In this document: in pieces, positions 39,874 to 48,512 of the stretch
Layout: every line of letters starts with the position of its first letter
Position numbering within the stretch: position 1 is the stretch's first letter
NCBI RefSeq assembly: GCF_001563265.1
Contig: NZ_CP005083.1
Coordinates: 747,001-811,000 of the forward strand
Length of the DNA: 64,000 nucleotides
Reading direction: 5' to 3'
From: Sphingobium sp. TKS
GTDB lineage: Bacteria > Pseudomonadota > Alphaproteobacteria > Sphingomonadales > Sphingomonadaceae
Made by a program: the position numbers and the translations under genes
The notes under the pieces: model-generated
What the model saw: the letters and a program-made list of their open reading frames with translations, nothing else
The model's database searches: none
What the model was told of the DNA's origin: nothing

Positions 39874-39915
39874 GCTTATCGCGAGGAAGCGGTAATGCGG
39901 AGGAACGCGGCGTAG
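39874..39915 (+). repeat. Left terminal inverted repeat of RIT-like element
   Basis: A 42-bp sequence beginning GCTTATCGCGAGGAAGC; matches the reverse complement of 43636-43677 at 40 of 42 bases. Confidence 0.9.
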
Positions 39916-39959
39916 TCCTGCAAAGCTGCGGAACATTTCGCCACGTCCTTCACATTATT

Positions 39960-40964
39960 CTATAGGGTGTCGAGCCATCCCATCAGATTGGCATCTCGCT
40001 TCCACGAAGGTGGCACGTTGCTCGCCGCCGGGGCGCCAACCTGTTCCAGCGCCTTTCGTTTGGTCTCCAGATTGGCCTGAGCATAGTGATTGGTCGTATC
40101 GAGACTGACGTGCCCGAGCCAACTGCGGATGACGGTGATATCGACTCCGGCGGCAACGAGGTGGACGGCGGTCGCGTGCCGGAAGCTGTGAGGCGTAACG
40201 TGTTTTGACTGGAGGGTCAGCGTCGATTTCGCGGCTTGTTCCACGTAGGCGTTGAGCTTGAACCGCACCCCTGACGCCCCTAGCGGTTCACCGTATCGAT
40301 TGACGAAGATCCGCTCATCGGGCGCACGCGGCTGTCGCTCCAGTAGCTTCCTGAGCAATGCCACGGTTTCTGGCCAGAGCGGGCAGATGCGTTCCTTGCG
40401 CCCCTTGCCGTAAAGACGCACGAAGTTCGGTGCATCGAACCGGATTGCTTCGGGACAGAGGTCAAGCGCCTCTTGGATTCGCGCGCCACTGTTATAGAGG
40501 AACGAGAGCAGTACATGGTCGCGCAGCCCTTCGAGTGTCGATCGGTTGGGCTGGGCGAGGATGGCCTCGACCTCCTCGGGCTCGAGGTAGCACGGCGCGG
40601 AGGTGGGCTCCCGCTTCAACGGAACAGCCAGGACCTCTGAGCACTGCGCGATGTATTCCGGATTCTTGTCCGCCACGAAGCTGAAGAAGCTGCGGATGGC
40701 GGCCAGTCGGCAGTTCCGCGTGCCGATCGTGGTCTTGCGGCCATGCTCGGTATGATGAAGGAACGCGCGCACCTCGCCGGCCGAGACGTCGGTGAGCGTC
40801 AGCCGCGCGACCCCGCAGCCTTTTCGCTCCGCGACGAACCGAAGCAGCAGCCGCCAGGTGTCGCGATAAGAGCGGATCGTGTGGATTGACGCGCTGCGCT
40901 GCTCGGCCAGCCACTCCTGGAAGAACGCCCGCAACAACGCGGGCAATGGATTGCCTTTCCTCAT
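39960..40964 (-). CDS. Tyrosine recombinase, third gene of the trio
   Basis: A 334-residue tyrosine recombinase. The N-terminal SAM-like domain has SIHTIRSYRDTWRLLLRFV and NCRLAAIRSFFSFVAD. The catalytic residues are visible: Arg in LYNSGARIQEALDL, Lys/beta-hairpin in LYGKGRKERICPLW, HxxR in VTPHSFRHATAVHL, and Tyr in DTTNHYAQANLETK. The start overlaps the second gene's stop (ATGA) with GGAGG upstream. In trio elements the three recombinases are thought to act together in strand exchange. All active-site residues are present. Confidence 0.92.
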   Translation of the reverse strand: MRKGNPLPALLRAFFQEWLAEQRSASIHTIRSYRDTWRLLLRFVAERKGCGVARLTLTDVSAGEVRAFLHHTEHGRKTTIGTRNCRLAAIRSFFSFVADKNPEYIAQCSEVLAVPLKREPTSAPCYLEPEEVEAILAQPNRSTLEGLRDHVLLSFLYNSGARIQEALDLCPEAIRFDAPNFVRLYGKGRKERICPLWPETVALLRKLLERQPRAPDERIFVNRYGEPLGASGVRFKLNAYVEQAAKSTLTLQSKHVTPHSFRHATAVHLVAAGVDITVIRSWLGHVSLDTTNHYAQANLETKRKALEQVGAPAASNVPPSWKRDANLMGWLDTL

Positions 40965-42316
40965 GGCCGCGCCTCCGTGACAAGGCACGGGGCGCCGAGC
41001 GCGCGGAACCGTTCACTGGCTTCCTGCAACAGATCCTGCGTGACGGTGATGTAGACCAGCGTGGAGTGGAGATCCCGGTGCCCCATGTAGGTCGAGAGGA
41101 AGTGCAGTTTTTCCTGAGGGTTAATGCCGGACCGGTACCACTGGAGGATGCGGTTCACCACCATCGAGTGACGAAGGTCATGGACCCGCGGCCCGGTCCG
41201 GCCCGAAGCGGGCTTGAGCCCAGCACGGCGCATGACGTTGGTAATCATTGTCGTAACCGCCTCGGGCCTGTAGCGGTCATTTAAGTGGGCATGCCAGAAC
41301 AGCCCTGATTTCGGGTTCTGTGGGCCGCCAGCGCGCCGCCTCGCATCGATGTACGCGCGCAGTTCGACCGCGACACTGTCGGATAGAGGCAAGATCCTGG
41401 TCTTGTAGAACTTCGTTTCCCGGATCGTGATCGTGCTTGATTGCAGGTCCACGTCACCAAGATCGAGCCATGCCAGCTCGCTTCGCCGTAGCCCGGCACA
41501 ATAGGCCAGCATGATCATGGTGTAGAGGGTCAACGGCCGCAGCGGAGCGTCCGGCGACGGATAAGTCCGTGCGGTATCGAGCATACGCCGAACGTCAGCC
41601 GGGCTGAAGATATGCGGTTGCCGATGCTCCCGCGCTACTTCCCGCTCTGGCCGGGGATTGAAGCGCTTTGGCGGGATAGTCGGATCGAGGCGGAACCGCG
41701 CCTTGGTCAGGATGCGCGCCAGCTTCTGGCATTCAGCCGCGTGGTTGCGGGTCGGCTTGGCAGCCGCCCAGCTCGCAATCATTGCCTCAAGTGGTTGCTC
41801 CGCGAGGTCGGGACGGGCCTGAAGGAACCGATCGAACCGCAGCAGCCAGTGAGCCTGCGCTTCATATTGATATCCCCGGCTGCGCATCAGCATGACATGG
41901 TCTTGCATGAAGTCACCCAGCACGCTGCCGAAGGGCGCAGGCCGTCGTAACGCGGCCAAGGATTCGTCGGGATTCGGGGAAGCCAAGGCCCGCCAGATCG
42001 GCTTGCTTTGCTTGACGTTGTACCGACGGCGAAGTGCAGCAACAGGGTTGTCGGCGATCAGCCCGATTTCGACGAGGTGGTCGAGGAAGCGGTCGACAAT
42101 GCAGACCTGATTGAGCAGCGTCGACAATCGCCAACGTTTTTGCATCTCCTTCAGCCAGGCGTCGAGCATCTGCCGGTCCACCGCCGGATGCCGGCGGGCA
42201 ACATCTTCGAAGGTGCAAAGGAACCAGCGATATGTCGGTACGCTTCCCGGCCGGAACTGCGATTTTACCAGGAAGGCGTCGACGACGGTGCGATCGGGAT
42301 CGTGCCAGGCGCTCAT
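40961..42316 (-). CDS. Tyrosine recombinase, second gene of the trio
   Basis: A 451-residue tyrosine recombinase with a longer N-terminal region than its neighbours (WFLCTFEDVARRHPAVDR, DHLVEIGLIADNP). The catalytic domain shows Arg in AYCAGLRRSELAWL, the KFYKTRILPL hairpin, HDLRH in PRVHDLRHSMVVNR, GHRDLHST, and Tyr in STLVYITVTQDL. It overlaps the upstream recombinase stop by four bases and the downstream start by four bases. Intact reading frame; part of the same three-protein recombination module. Confidence 0.92.
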   Translation of the reverse strand: MSAWHDPDRTVVDAFLVKSQFRPGSVPTYRWFLCTFEDVARRHPAVDRQMLDAWLKEMQKRWRLSTLLNQVCIVDRFLDHLVEIGLIADNPVAALRRRYNVKQSKPIWRALASPNPDESLAALRRPAPFGSVLGDFMQDHVMLMRSRGYQYEAQAHWLLRFDRFLQARPDLAEQPLEAMIASWAAAKPTRNHAAECQKLARILTKARFRLDPTIPPKRFNPRPEREVAREHRQPHIFSPADVRRMLDTARTYPSPDAPLRPLTLYTMIMLAYCAGLRRSELAWLDLGDVDLQSSTITIRETKFYKTRILPLSDSVAVELRAYIDARRRAGGPQNPKSGLFWHAHLNDRYRPEAVTTMITNVMRRAGLKPASGRTGPRVHDLRHSMVVNRILQWYRSGINPQEKLHFLSTYMGHRDLHSTLVYITVTQDLLQEASERFRALGAPCLVTEARP

Positions 42317-43545
42317 GACAGCACCTCCATTCCAGGCACCTCGAGTGCCACGGCTCGGAGATCATCTGTTGCCAGTTTGAGATAAGTATTGGTGGATTCG
42401 GTGGATCGATGCCCGAGCACGTCGCCGATGATCTTTTGCGGGACCGATGCCCGCAGCATTTCGACCGCACGTGCGTGGCGGAAGACATGCGGCCCCCGCT
42501 TTCCTGCTGGCACTACGCCTGCGGCGGCCAACCGACCGCGGATCATGCCGTACAGGTTCGTCATTGCGATATAGGGTGCGCAGGATCGGACGAAGATTTC
42601 CCGCACTTCAACCTGGGGCCGCCCAAGGCGCAGATAATCCAGCAGCGCTTCACCAACAGTCACCATTAGCGGCATGTACGAGTACGCGTTGGTCTTGGTG
42701 TGGCAGATCCGGAGGGATTCTGCGCGCCAGTCCACGTCATCGAGCCGAAGGCGGCATATCTCACCTTCGCGCAGCCCATACGTGGCAAGCAGCTGAAGTA
42801 TCGCATAATCGCGTAGTCCGCGTGGCGATCTGTCCTCCTGCGTTGTCGCCAGAACCGCGGCGATTTGGCTCCTTTCCAGCGTCGACGGCACATCTTCGTA
42901 GGCATAGAGCATGGGGCCGATGATGTGTGGCGTCAGATCGGTCGGGATGCAACCCGTCCGATGCAGATGGCGAACCACCGAACGGAGACGCTCAGCGACA
43001 TCGGCCAATGATTTGCGCCGTAAACCAGGCGCGCGCATGTCCATGTAGAGATCGATGTCCACGATGCTCAACGTTTCGAGGCTGGCGGCACCGGCCCGGT
43101 CGAACTGCCATCGCAGGAAGTTTCGCGCCTCCCACATCAGCGCCGCAATGGACGCGCTTGCCAAACCGCGCTCCTCGCGCAGCCATGCCTCGTATTCGCG
43201 GCAAATTTCATGTCGATGCTCGTCATCGGGACCGATCATTTCTGCGTCCGGGGGCCAATTGCCTTGAGCAAGCCGGAGGAGCTTGGCGATCGCGGTGCGG
43301 GGCAACATGTGCCAACGCGCACTGGGAGGCCGACCGTACTGGATCTCAAAATCCTGAACCGCATAGCCAAAATACTGATCGACCTGCTGCGGCGTCACAG
43401 TCTCGACCTGTATATCGCACTCGGCCAGATAATCGAGAAACGCGCGGGCGTAGAGACGGTGGTTCGCCACGACCACGGGATTGTAATTCTGTGTGGTGAG
43501 CGAATTCGAGAGTTCGGTGATCAACTCGTCATGCAACTTCAACAT
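42313..43545 (-). CDS. Tyrosine recombinase, first gene of the trio
   Basis: A 410-residue tyrosine recombinase. The catalytic domain has Arg in LATYGLREGEICRLRLDDVDW, the TKTNAYSYMPL hairpin, HVFRH in GPHVFRHARAVEML, GHRSTESTNTY with the Tyr. I use the ATG at 43545, preceded by GAGGAGG at a 6-nt spacing; a longer in-frame reading enters the inverted repeat region. It is the first gene of the element's operon, starting 90 nt inside the right terminal repeat. Confidence 0.92.
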   Translation of the reverse strand: MLKLHDELITELSNSLTTQNYNPVVVANHRLYARAFLDYLAECDIQVETVTPQQVDQYFGYAVQDFEIQYGRPPSARWHMLPRTAIAKLLRLAQGNWPPDAEMIGPDDEHRHEICREYEAWLREERGLASASIAALMWEARNFLRWQFDRAGAASLETLSIVDIDLYMDMRAPGLRRKSLADVAERLRSVVRHLHRTGCIPTDLTPHIIGPMLYAYEDVPSTLERSQIAAVLATTQEDRSPRGLRDYAILQLLATYGLREGEICRLRLDDVDWRAESLRICHTKTNAYSYMPLMVTVGEALLDYLRLGRPQVEVREIFVRSCAPYIAMTNLYGMIRGRLAAAGVVPAGKRGPHVFRHARAVEMLRASVPQKIIGDVLGHRSTESTNTYLKLATDDLRAVALEVPGMEVLS

Positions 43546-43635
43546 GATTGCCTCCTCAGCTGGTCCAGGGACCGCCGAGGTTCGCAACCAATATAATGCG
43601 CAGCAACTGCGCACACTATCATGGGAATTCGCCGG

Positions 43636-43677
43636 TTACGCCGCGCTCCTCCGCATTACCGCTTCCTCGCGATAAGC
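43636..43677 (-). repeat. Right terminal inverted repeat of RIT-like element
   Basis: Inverted partner of 39874-39915, ending CCTCGCGATAAGC one base before the helicase sequence resumes. Confidence 0.9.
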
Positions 43678-43678
43678 A

Positions 43679-43999
43679 ATCATCCACGCCAACCTGCGCG
43701 ACGCGCTGGAAGCCACGCGGATCGTCGACAGCGAGACCGGGGGCACGCTCAACTCCGGGGCCAAGTCCGCAGCGCTGTCGATCTTCGAGGGAACCAAGCA
43801 GCGCTTCTTCGCGCAGCTGCTTCTGTCGATGAAGCTCCCCAGCCTGCTGCCCGCAATTGATACAGCGATTGCCGACGGTCACGCTGTTGTCGTCCAGCTC
43901 GTCTCTACGGCAGAGGCCATGCTCGACCGGCGACTTGCCGACCTGTCTGACGAGGAACGCGAAGCTCTCGAGATCGACCTGTCCCCGCGGGAATATGTG
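43679..43999 (+). pseudogene. Strawberry-notch-type helicase, middle piece (2 of 3)
   Basis: A 107-codon remnant between two mobile elements, reading IIHANLRDALEATRIVDSETGG ... SDEEREALEIDLSPREYV. It has no start of its own and ends where the second element begins. The frame joins exactly to the N-terminal piece (..AGAW-G-I) and to the C-terminal piece (..R-E-Y-V / I-D-Y-L). It covers the linker between the two helicase lobes. Confidence 0.87.
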
Positions 44000-44019
44000 T
44001 AATGTTGAGCTCAACATTA
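44000..44019. repeat. Perfect 20-bp palindrome at the left junction
   Basis: TAATGTTGAGCTCAACATTA is a perfect palindrome abutting the target GTG. With flanking bases it extends to 38 bp (43991-44028) with one mismatched pair. It corresponds to the palindrome at 39850-39869 of the first element; both share TxATG, central AGCT and CAT. Confidence 0.85.
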
Positions 44020-44023
44020 GACA

Positions 44024-44110
44024 TATTCTTTGCAGTCGCAGTTTATGTCGAGCGTGGCGGCGGGAGGCGCAGGTTTCCTTCGGTTTTCCATGAATTCACT
44101 CCAGATAATT
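44024..44110 (+). repeat. Left 87-bp inverted repeat of second element
   Basis: Begins TATTCTTTGCAGTCGCAG and ends CCAGATAATT. Nearly identical to the reverse complement of 49893-49979. Confidence 0.9.
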
Positions 44111-44147
44111 ACAGTTCCTTCGACCTCAACAAGTCGAAGGAACCAAC

Positions 44148-45695
44148 ATGCGATCAAGATCATCATTGCCGTTTCGAGCGGCCCCGCTCCGGGTCGAAGA
44201 CCCGCCCAGTCACGGCACCCTTCTCACCACATTCCTCTCCTCTCTGTCGCTCGACGAGAAGTCAGGCTGTGCGGTTCTGTATGGCGCGGCGGTCCGCCAT
44301 TTCCTGCATTGGCTGGGCCTGCATAGGATCGCCATCCGCACGATTGACGATCGGGCTGTCCGGCGGTTCGAGAAGCATCGGTGCCGGTGTCACCGGTATT
44401 CGGCGCAGCAGCCAGTATATAAGGCGGACATTGCAGCGCGAGTCAGACGCTTCGTCCGCTTCCTGGAAGATCAAGGCTACGTCGAAGTCGACGACGGGAT
44501 CGACGATCTGCCACGGCACCTCGCCGACTATTCCGATGCGATCGATCGCCTGCAACTTGCCGAGGGACCGGCACAGGCCTATCGGTCCGAGGCCGAGCAT
44601 TTCGTGGCCTGGCTTCGCATGGCGCGGCGCCAATGGATCGATATCGATGACACGATCATCGACCACTATGCAGCGCATGATTGCCGATGCCCGGTCTGGC
44701 GCAAGCGGGGCAAGCTGGTCGCAACGGGCACCAAGCGGCGGCGGCGATGCGCACGGCACTTCGTCGAGTTCCTGCGAGGCCGGGGCGCCATCCCATCGGT
44801 TGAACCGGTGGCGGACGATGACCCGCACATGTCGGCTTACTTGGCATGGCTCAAGCAACACCGCGGCGCCACGGACGAGACGATCCGGCGCTACCGGACC
44901 GATATCAGACGGCTCATGCCAATGCTGGGCGAGCCTTCGCAATGGGATGCCGCCGGACTCAGGAGCGCATTCCAACGACGAAGCAAGGAGACGCCGGGGT
45001 CGGAATCGCTGCTCGTCACGATAATGAGGAGCTACATCCGGTTTCTGGTCGTGCGTGGCGAGTGCCGGCCGGCATTGTTGCATGCAGTTCCATCAGTACA
45101 GCGCTACCGCCTTTCGACGCTGCCGCGCCACGTCGACCCGGCAACGATCGAGAGGATCATTGCGGCCTGTCCGACAGATCGTCCGGTGGAAGTCCGGGAC
45201 AAGGCCATCATTCTCCTGCTCGCCAGGCTCGGCCTGCGGGCTGCCGATATTCAGAACATGCGTCTCGACGACATCGACTGGCGATCCGGCCACCTGACGG
45301 TCAAGGGCAAGACGCGTCGCCCGGACCGCCTGCCATTGCCGCAGGATGTTGGCGACGCGATCCTGGCATATCTTGCGGCAGCCCGCCCGAAGGCCGCCGA
45401 AGAGCATCTGTTCCTGCGTGCACAAGCACCGTTTCGGCCATTCCGCTCGTCCGCTGAGATCGCGGGCATCGTCGCTCGTACGCGCGACCGCGGTGGGATC
45501 GAAGGAGTGCCGACCGGGTCGCACATATTCCGGCATTCGCTTGCCACCAACCTGCTGCGCGCGGGCGCAGGCCTGGAGTCCGTCGGGACCATCCTGCGTC
45601 ACAGCTCGCCCGAGACCACTGCCATCTACGCCAAGGTCGATCTGCCGATGCTCATGAAGATCGCGCAGCCCTGGCCGGGAGAACAGTCATGCTGA
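44148..45695 (+). CDS. Tyrosine recombinase, first gene of second element
   Basis: A 515-residue tyrosine recombinase. A long N-terminal region (DEKSGCAVLYGAAVRHFLHWLGLHRI, and a Cys/His-rich EKHRCRCHRYSAQQPVY) precedes the catalytic domain with Arg in LARLGLRAADIQNMRLDDIDW, VKGKTRRPDRLPL, HIFRHSLATNLL and Tyr in PETTAIYAKVDL. The ATG at 44148 has AAGGA upstream. It overlaps the next recombinase gene by seven bases. Catalytic residues look complete. It differs from the first element's recombinases in length and sequence. Confidence 0.92.
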   Translation: MRSRSSLPFRAAPLRVEDPPSHGTLLTTFLSSLSLDEKSGCAVLYGAAVRHFLHWLGLHRIAIRTIDDRAVRRFEKHRCRCHRYSAQQPVYKADIAARVRRFVRFLEDQGYVEVDDGIDDLPRHLADYSDAIDRLQLAEGPAQAYRSEAEHFVAWLRMARRQWIDIDDTIIDHYAAHDCRCPVWRKRGKLVATGTKRRRRCARHFVEFLRGRGAIPSVEPVADDDPHMSAYLAWLKQHRGATDETIRRYRTDIRRLMPMLGEPSQWDAAGLRSAFQRRSKETPGSESLLVTIMRSYIRFLVVRGECRPALLHAVPSVQRYRLSTLPRHVDPATIERIIAACPTDRPVEVRDKAIILLLARLGLRAADIQNMRLDDIDWRSGHLTVKGKTRRPDRLPLPQDVGDAILAYLAAARPKAAEEHLFLRAQAPFRPFRSSAEIAGIVARTRDRGGIEGVPTGSHIFRHSLATNLLRAGAGLESVGTILRHSSPETTAIYAKVDLPMLMKIAQPWPGEQSC

Positions 45696-46567
45696 ACATC
45701 CACATTTCCAGATACGTGGCGCTGCATCGCAGCCTCGGGCTGAAGTTCTCTGAACAGGAACGCATGCTGCGCCTGTACGCCGCCTACGCCGGAGGATTCG
45801 GCGACCGGCACATCCAAGTCCAGCGGATCTACGACTGGTGCCACACGGCGAGTTCGCAGAATGTGGCCCGCCGGAGGTTTGATACCGTTCGCAACTTCAG
45901 CCGCTTTATCCAAGCCGATGATCCAGTTTACGAGGTGCCGCCTGCCGGTGTCTTCGGTCGGGGCAAGCGGCCACGCCCGACACCGACCATCATCGAACCG
46001 GAACAGGTCCGGGCGATCATGACCGCGGCGTTGGACGTTGCGTCCCAAGACACGATCAGCCCATACACGTACCATTATTTGTTCGGCTTGCTGGCGGCGA
46101 CAGGTCGGCGTGAACGGGTCCTCCCGCTCTGGAAGGAGACTCAGTTCGCATTGCGCGCGTGGCTTGCGATCCGCCCCGATGCGCAAGCTGCCGAGATATT
46201 CCTCAATGCCAGCGGGCAACCCATGACCCGCGACGGATTTGCGTTCCGTTTGGCGGAGCACGTCAAGGCCGCGGCAGAGAAGCAGCCGTCGATCCTTGGA
46301 AAGCGCGTAACACCGCACGTGCTGCGCCATTCCTGCGCAATGCACACGCTCGCGGCGACCGGGGACATTCGCAAGGTCGCATTATGGCTCGGGCACGCCA
46401 GCATCCAGAGCACCGAGACCTATTTGCGCGCCGATCCCGAGGAAAAGCTGCAAATTCTCGCGGCGCACGGCGCCCCTGCCATCAGGCCCGGGCGCTTCAA
46501 GCCGCAAAGCGACGATCTACTATCAATGCTTCAGGAAATACGTGCAGGAGGTCATGTCAAAATTTGA
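45689..46567 (+). CDS. Chimeric tyrosine recombinase (second and third genes fused by deletion)
   Basis: A 292-residue protein that looks like two recombinases joined. The N-terminal part (MLNIHISRYVALHRSLGLKF ... YTYHYLFGLLAATG) is a second-type trio recombinase cut just before its first catalytic Arg. From GRRERVLPLWKETQFALRAWL on it is the C-terminal half of a third-type recombinase, with HVLRHSCAMHTLAATGD and Tyr in STETYLRADPEEK. The block holding Arg I (usually TGLRxSE) is missing. It is probably inactive, so the element may be unable to move by itself. The chimera call is inference from family layout. Confidence 0.8.
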   Translation: MLNIHISRYVALHRSLGLKFSEQERMLRLYAAYAGGFGDRHIQVQRIYDWCHTASSQNVARRRFDTVRNFSRFIQADDPVYEVPPAGVFGRGKRPRPTPTIIEPEQVRAIMTAALDVASQDTISPYTYHYLFGLLAATGRRERVLPLWKETQFALRAWLAIRPDAQAAEIFLNASGQPMTRDGFAFRLAEHVKAAAEKQPSILGKRVTPHVLRHSCAMHTLAATGDIRKVALWLGHASIQSTETYLRADPEEKLQILAAHGAPAIRPGRFKPQSDDLLSMLQEIRAGGHVKI

Positions 46568-47595
46568 CACAGGTCCGCATCGCAGTCCGAAGCGCCAGTG
46601 GCGCTCCCGCCAACAAAGCTTCGCCTTCGAGGCGGCCGTTGATGCGTAGCATAACCGAACCGTTTTGACGGAGAAGCATCGGAATGAGTTGGGAACCAGT
46701 GAGGTTGGCCTGCCAAAACGTGCTCTGAGCGTTCGCGCGGCCGGTCGGAATGTCAATTAATCGACCAGCAAAATTCCATGTAACCGTAACGCGCTGCACC
46801 GTCGCGGGCTTGTTAAGGAGCATGGCCATCATGGGGCGGTTGCCTTCACAAAACAGGCTAAACGACTTGATGTTTGGCGAAGCAGCTACATCGACATAGG
46901 CCATTGGGGCGCGACCTTGGACCGGCACGACCTCCCAAGCAGTCCCAGGCAGCGGCACTGCGTCCTCAGGTGGGCTGTCCATAAGCAGGCGAGCAATGTC
47001 CTGGGGCACGGGCAAGCGGCCTCCTTGAGGCGCATAGACCGTCAACTTTCCCTTCTCCCAAAGGCCAATTTGAACGGCACGGCGATTTGCATCAAGCAGA
47101 ACATAGGCTTGCTCTACACCGCCTTGATGCGGCGCATTTCCCGTAACCCAATAGAGAGACCCTTGTCGTTGGAGACCGGATATCGCCGAAAGATTGCTGG
47201 CCAGCAGGTCCATTTTGCGGCCCAAACGCGAACGTATCGCGTCAGCTATCGGACCACTTGTCAAAAGATCTATTCCGTTGGGATCGGAATCACTTTGGAA
47301 TTTCCCTATGGAACTGGCAAGATTGGTCCAGGCTAGCGGCGTCGGTTTTCCCAAAACTGGCCTTGCTTGCAGCGGTGCTTTTGAAGCAGCAGATGCTGGC
47401 CCAGACCCCTTGCATAAGAGCAGTGGGGATTGCGACACGAGCGCTGACTTGAACGGATCCAGGCGCTGTCCAGGCGCGACGTCTGCTTCAAGGCGGACTA
47501 CGCCTCGCTTTTCGTCGTCATTGACCGTCAAGATCACGCGTCCGAAATCGTTGGCATTGACAGGAAAAGGAAAAAAGACCGCGCTAATGCCTTCA
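46557..47595 (-). pseudogene. Cargo gene, C-terminal piece of an interrupted periplasmic protein
   Basis: About 345 codons with no recognised family: ..GISAVFFPFPVNANDFGRVIL.. to the end ..GAPLALRTAMRTCVKF. The end is basic and carries a late Cys (CVKF), and there is an internal SLFCEGNRPMMAMLLNKPATVQRVTVTW stretch. The frame joins exactly to the signal-peptide piece at 49484-49752 after removal of the IS insert, giving 434 residues. The open frame that extends upstream to 47762 is false, since it reads the IS end. Its stop overlaps the chimeric recombinase's 3' end. Confidence 0.8.
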
Positions 47596-47610
47596 GAGTC
47601 GGATTCGAAA

Positions 47611-48447
47611 CTAATTTGTTGAATGACAGTGTCTTGCGGCACGCCGGATGAAGGCTTGTACCGAGGCCGCGAAGAGCCAAGCGGTGGCAGATGCGATGGT
47701 CTGCTCGAAGTCCTTGGCAAGTCGGCGATTTCGGTTGAGCCAGGCGATTGTCCTTTCGACAACCCACCGGCGGGGCAAGACTTCGAAGCCCTTGACCGTG
47801 TCGGAGCGTTTGATGATTGCGATCATCCAGCTACCCAAAGGCTTCAGGGCATCCTTCAGTTTCTGGCCAGCATATCCGCCATCAGCGAACACGTGCCGCA
47901 GCCAGGGAAACCGCTTGATGACGCCGCCCAAGACCATCGGAGCTCCATCGCGATCCTGAATGTCAGCGGTATGGACGACGGCGTGAACCAGATTGCCCTC
48001 GGTGTCGGTTAGGATGTGACGCTTGCGGCCTTTGATCTTCTTTCCAGCATCGTAGCCCCGAGGTCCGCCACTTTCAGTGGTTTTGACGCTCTGGCTGTCG
48101 ATCACACCGGCGCTGGGCGAGGCCTCACGCCCCTGTGCTTCACGGACCAGCATAAGAAGGCCATGGTTCAAGGCCTGCCATAGCCCAGTATCGCGCCATA
48201 TGTAGAACCAGCGTCGCACCGTTGAGACCGGTGGAAAGCAAGGTGGCAGCATTCGCCATGGCAGCCCACCCCGGAGCAGATAGAAGATGGCCTCAACAAT
48301 CCGGCGCATCTCCCACTTCCGTGGTCGACCTGTCTTTGCTGGTGGAGGAAGAAGTGGCTCGAAGAAAGCCCATTCGGCATCGGTTAAATCTGTTGGTAAA
48401 GCTAGCATGCTTCGCGCATGGAGAGCGCGAGTGGTATCGGTCCACAT
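47611..48447 (-). CDS. IS5-family transposase (outer element)
   Basis: A 278-residue DDE transposase of the IS5 family. It starts MWTDTTRALHARSMLALPTDLTDAEWAFFEPLLPPP, with PRKWEMRRIVEAIFYLLRGGLPWRMLP, the catalytic Asp in AGVIDSQSVKTTESGGPRGYDAGKKIKGRKRHILTDTEG, HVFADGGYAG, and the C-terminal PRRWVVERTIAWLNRNRRLAKDFE holding the Glu. Frame intact. Its upstream region is cut by the inner IS, so its own promoter may be affected. Confidence 0.93.
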   Translation of the reverse strand: MWTDTTRALHARSMLALPTDLTDAEWAFFEPLLPPPAKTGRPRKWEMRRIVEAIFYLLRGGLPWRMLPPCFPPVSTVRRWFYIWRDTGLWQALNHGLLMLVREAQGREASPSAGVIDSQSVKTTESGGPRGYDAGKKIKGRKRHILTDTEGNLVHAVVHTADIQDRDGAPMVLGGVIKRFPWLRHVFADGGYAGQKLKDALKPLGSWMIAIIKRSDTVKGFEVLPRRWVVERTIAWLNRNRRLAKDFEQTIASATAWLFAASVQAFIRRAARHCHSTN

Positions 48448-48512
48448 CGTTGTATCCCAGGTAGTTTTTGGCGAAACCCCTGAATCAACGACTGGGCGGG
48501 TCGTCAAGCTAA

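Larger units (their letters stand above)
39850..43678. mobile_element. RIT-like recombinase-trio element in the helicase gene
   Basis: A 3.8-kb element with three tyrosine recombinase genes, coupled by ATGA overlaps, on the minus strand. Terminal inverted repeats of 42 bp (39874-39915 and 43636-43677) match at 40 positions. Between target and left repeat lies a 24-nt extension starting with an imperfect 20-bp palindrome centred on AGCT; at the right only one base intervenes. ATC occurs at both junctions (39847-39849, 43679-43681). Removing it rejoins W-G-I-I-H-A-N of the helicase. This fits RIT (recombinase in trio) elements. Confidence 0.9.

Noticed and set aside
47596..47762. N-terminal extension of the cargo gene's open frame
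   Set aside because: It reads the end of the outer IS in a different frame from the transposase; the true N-terminus is at 49752.
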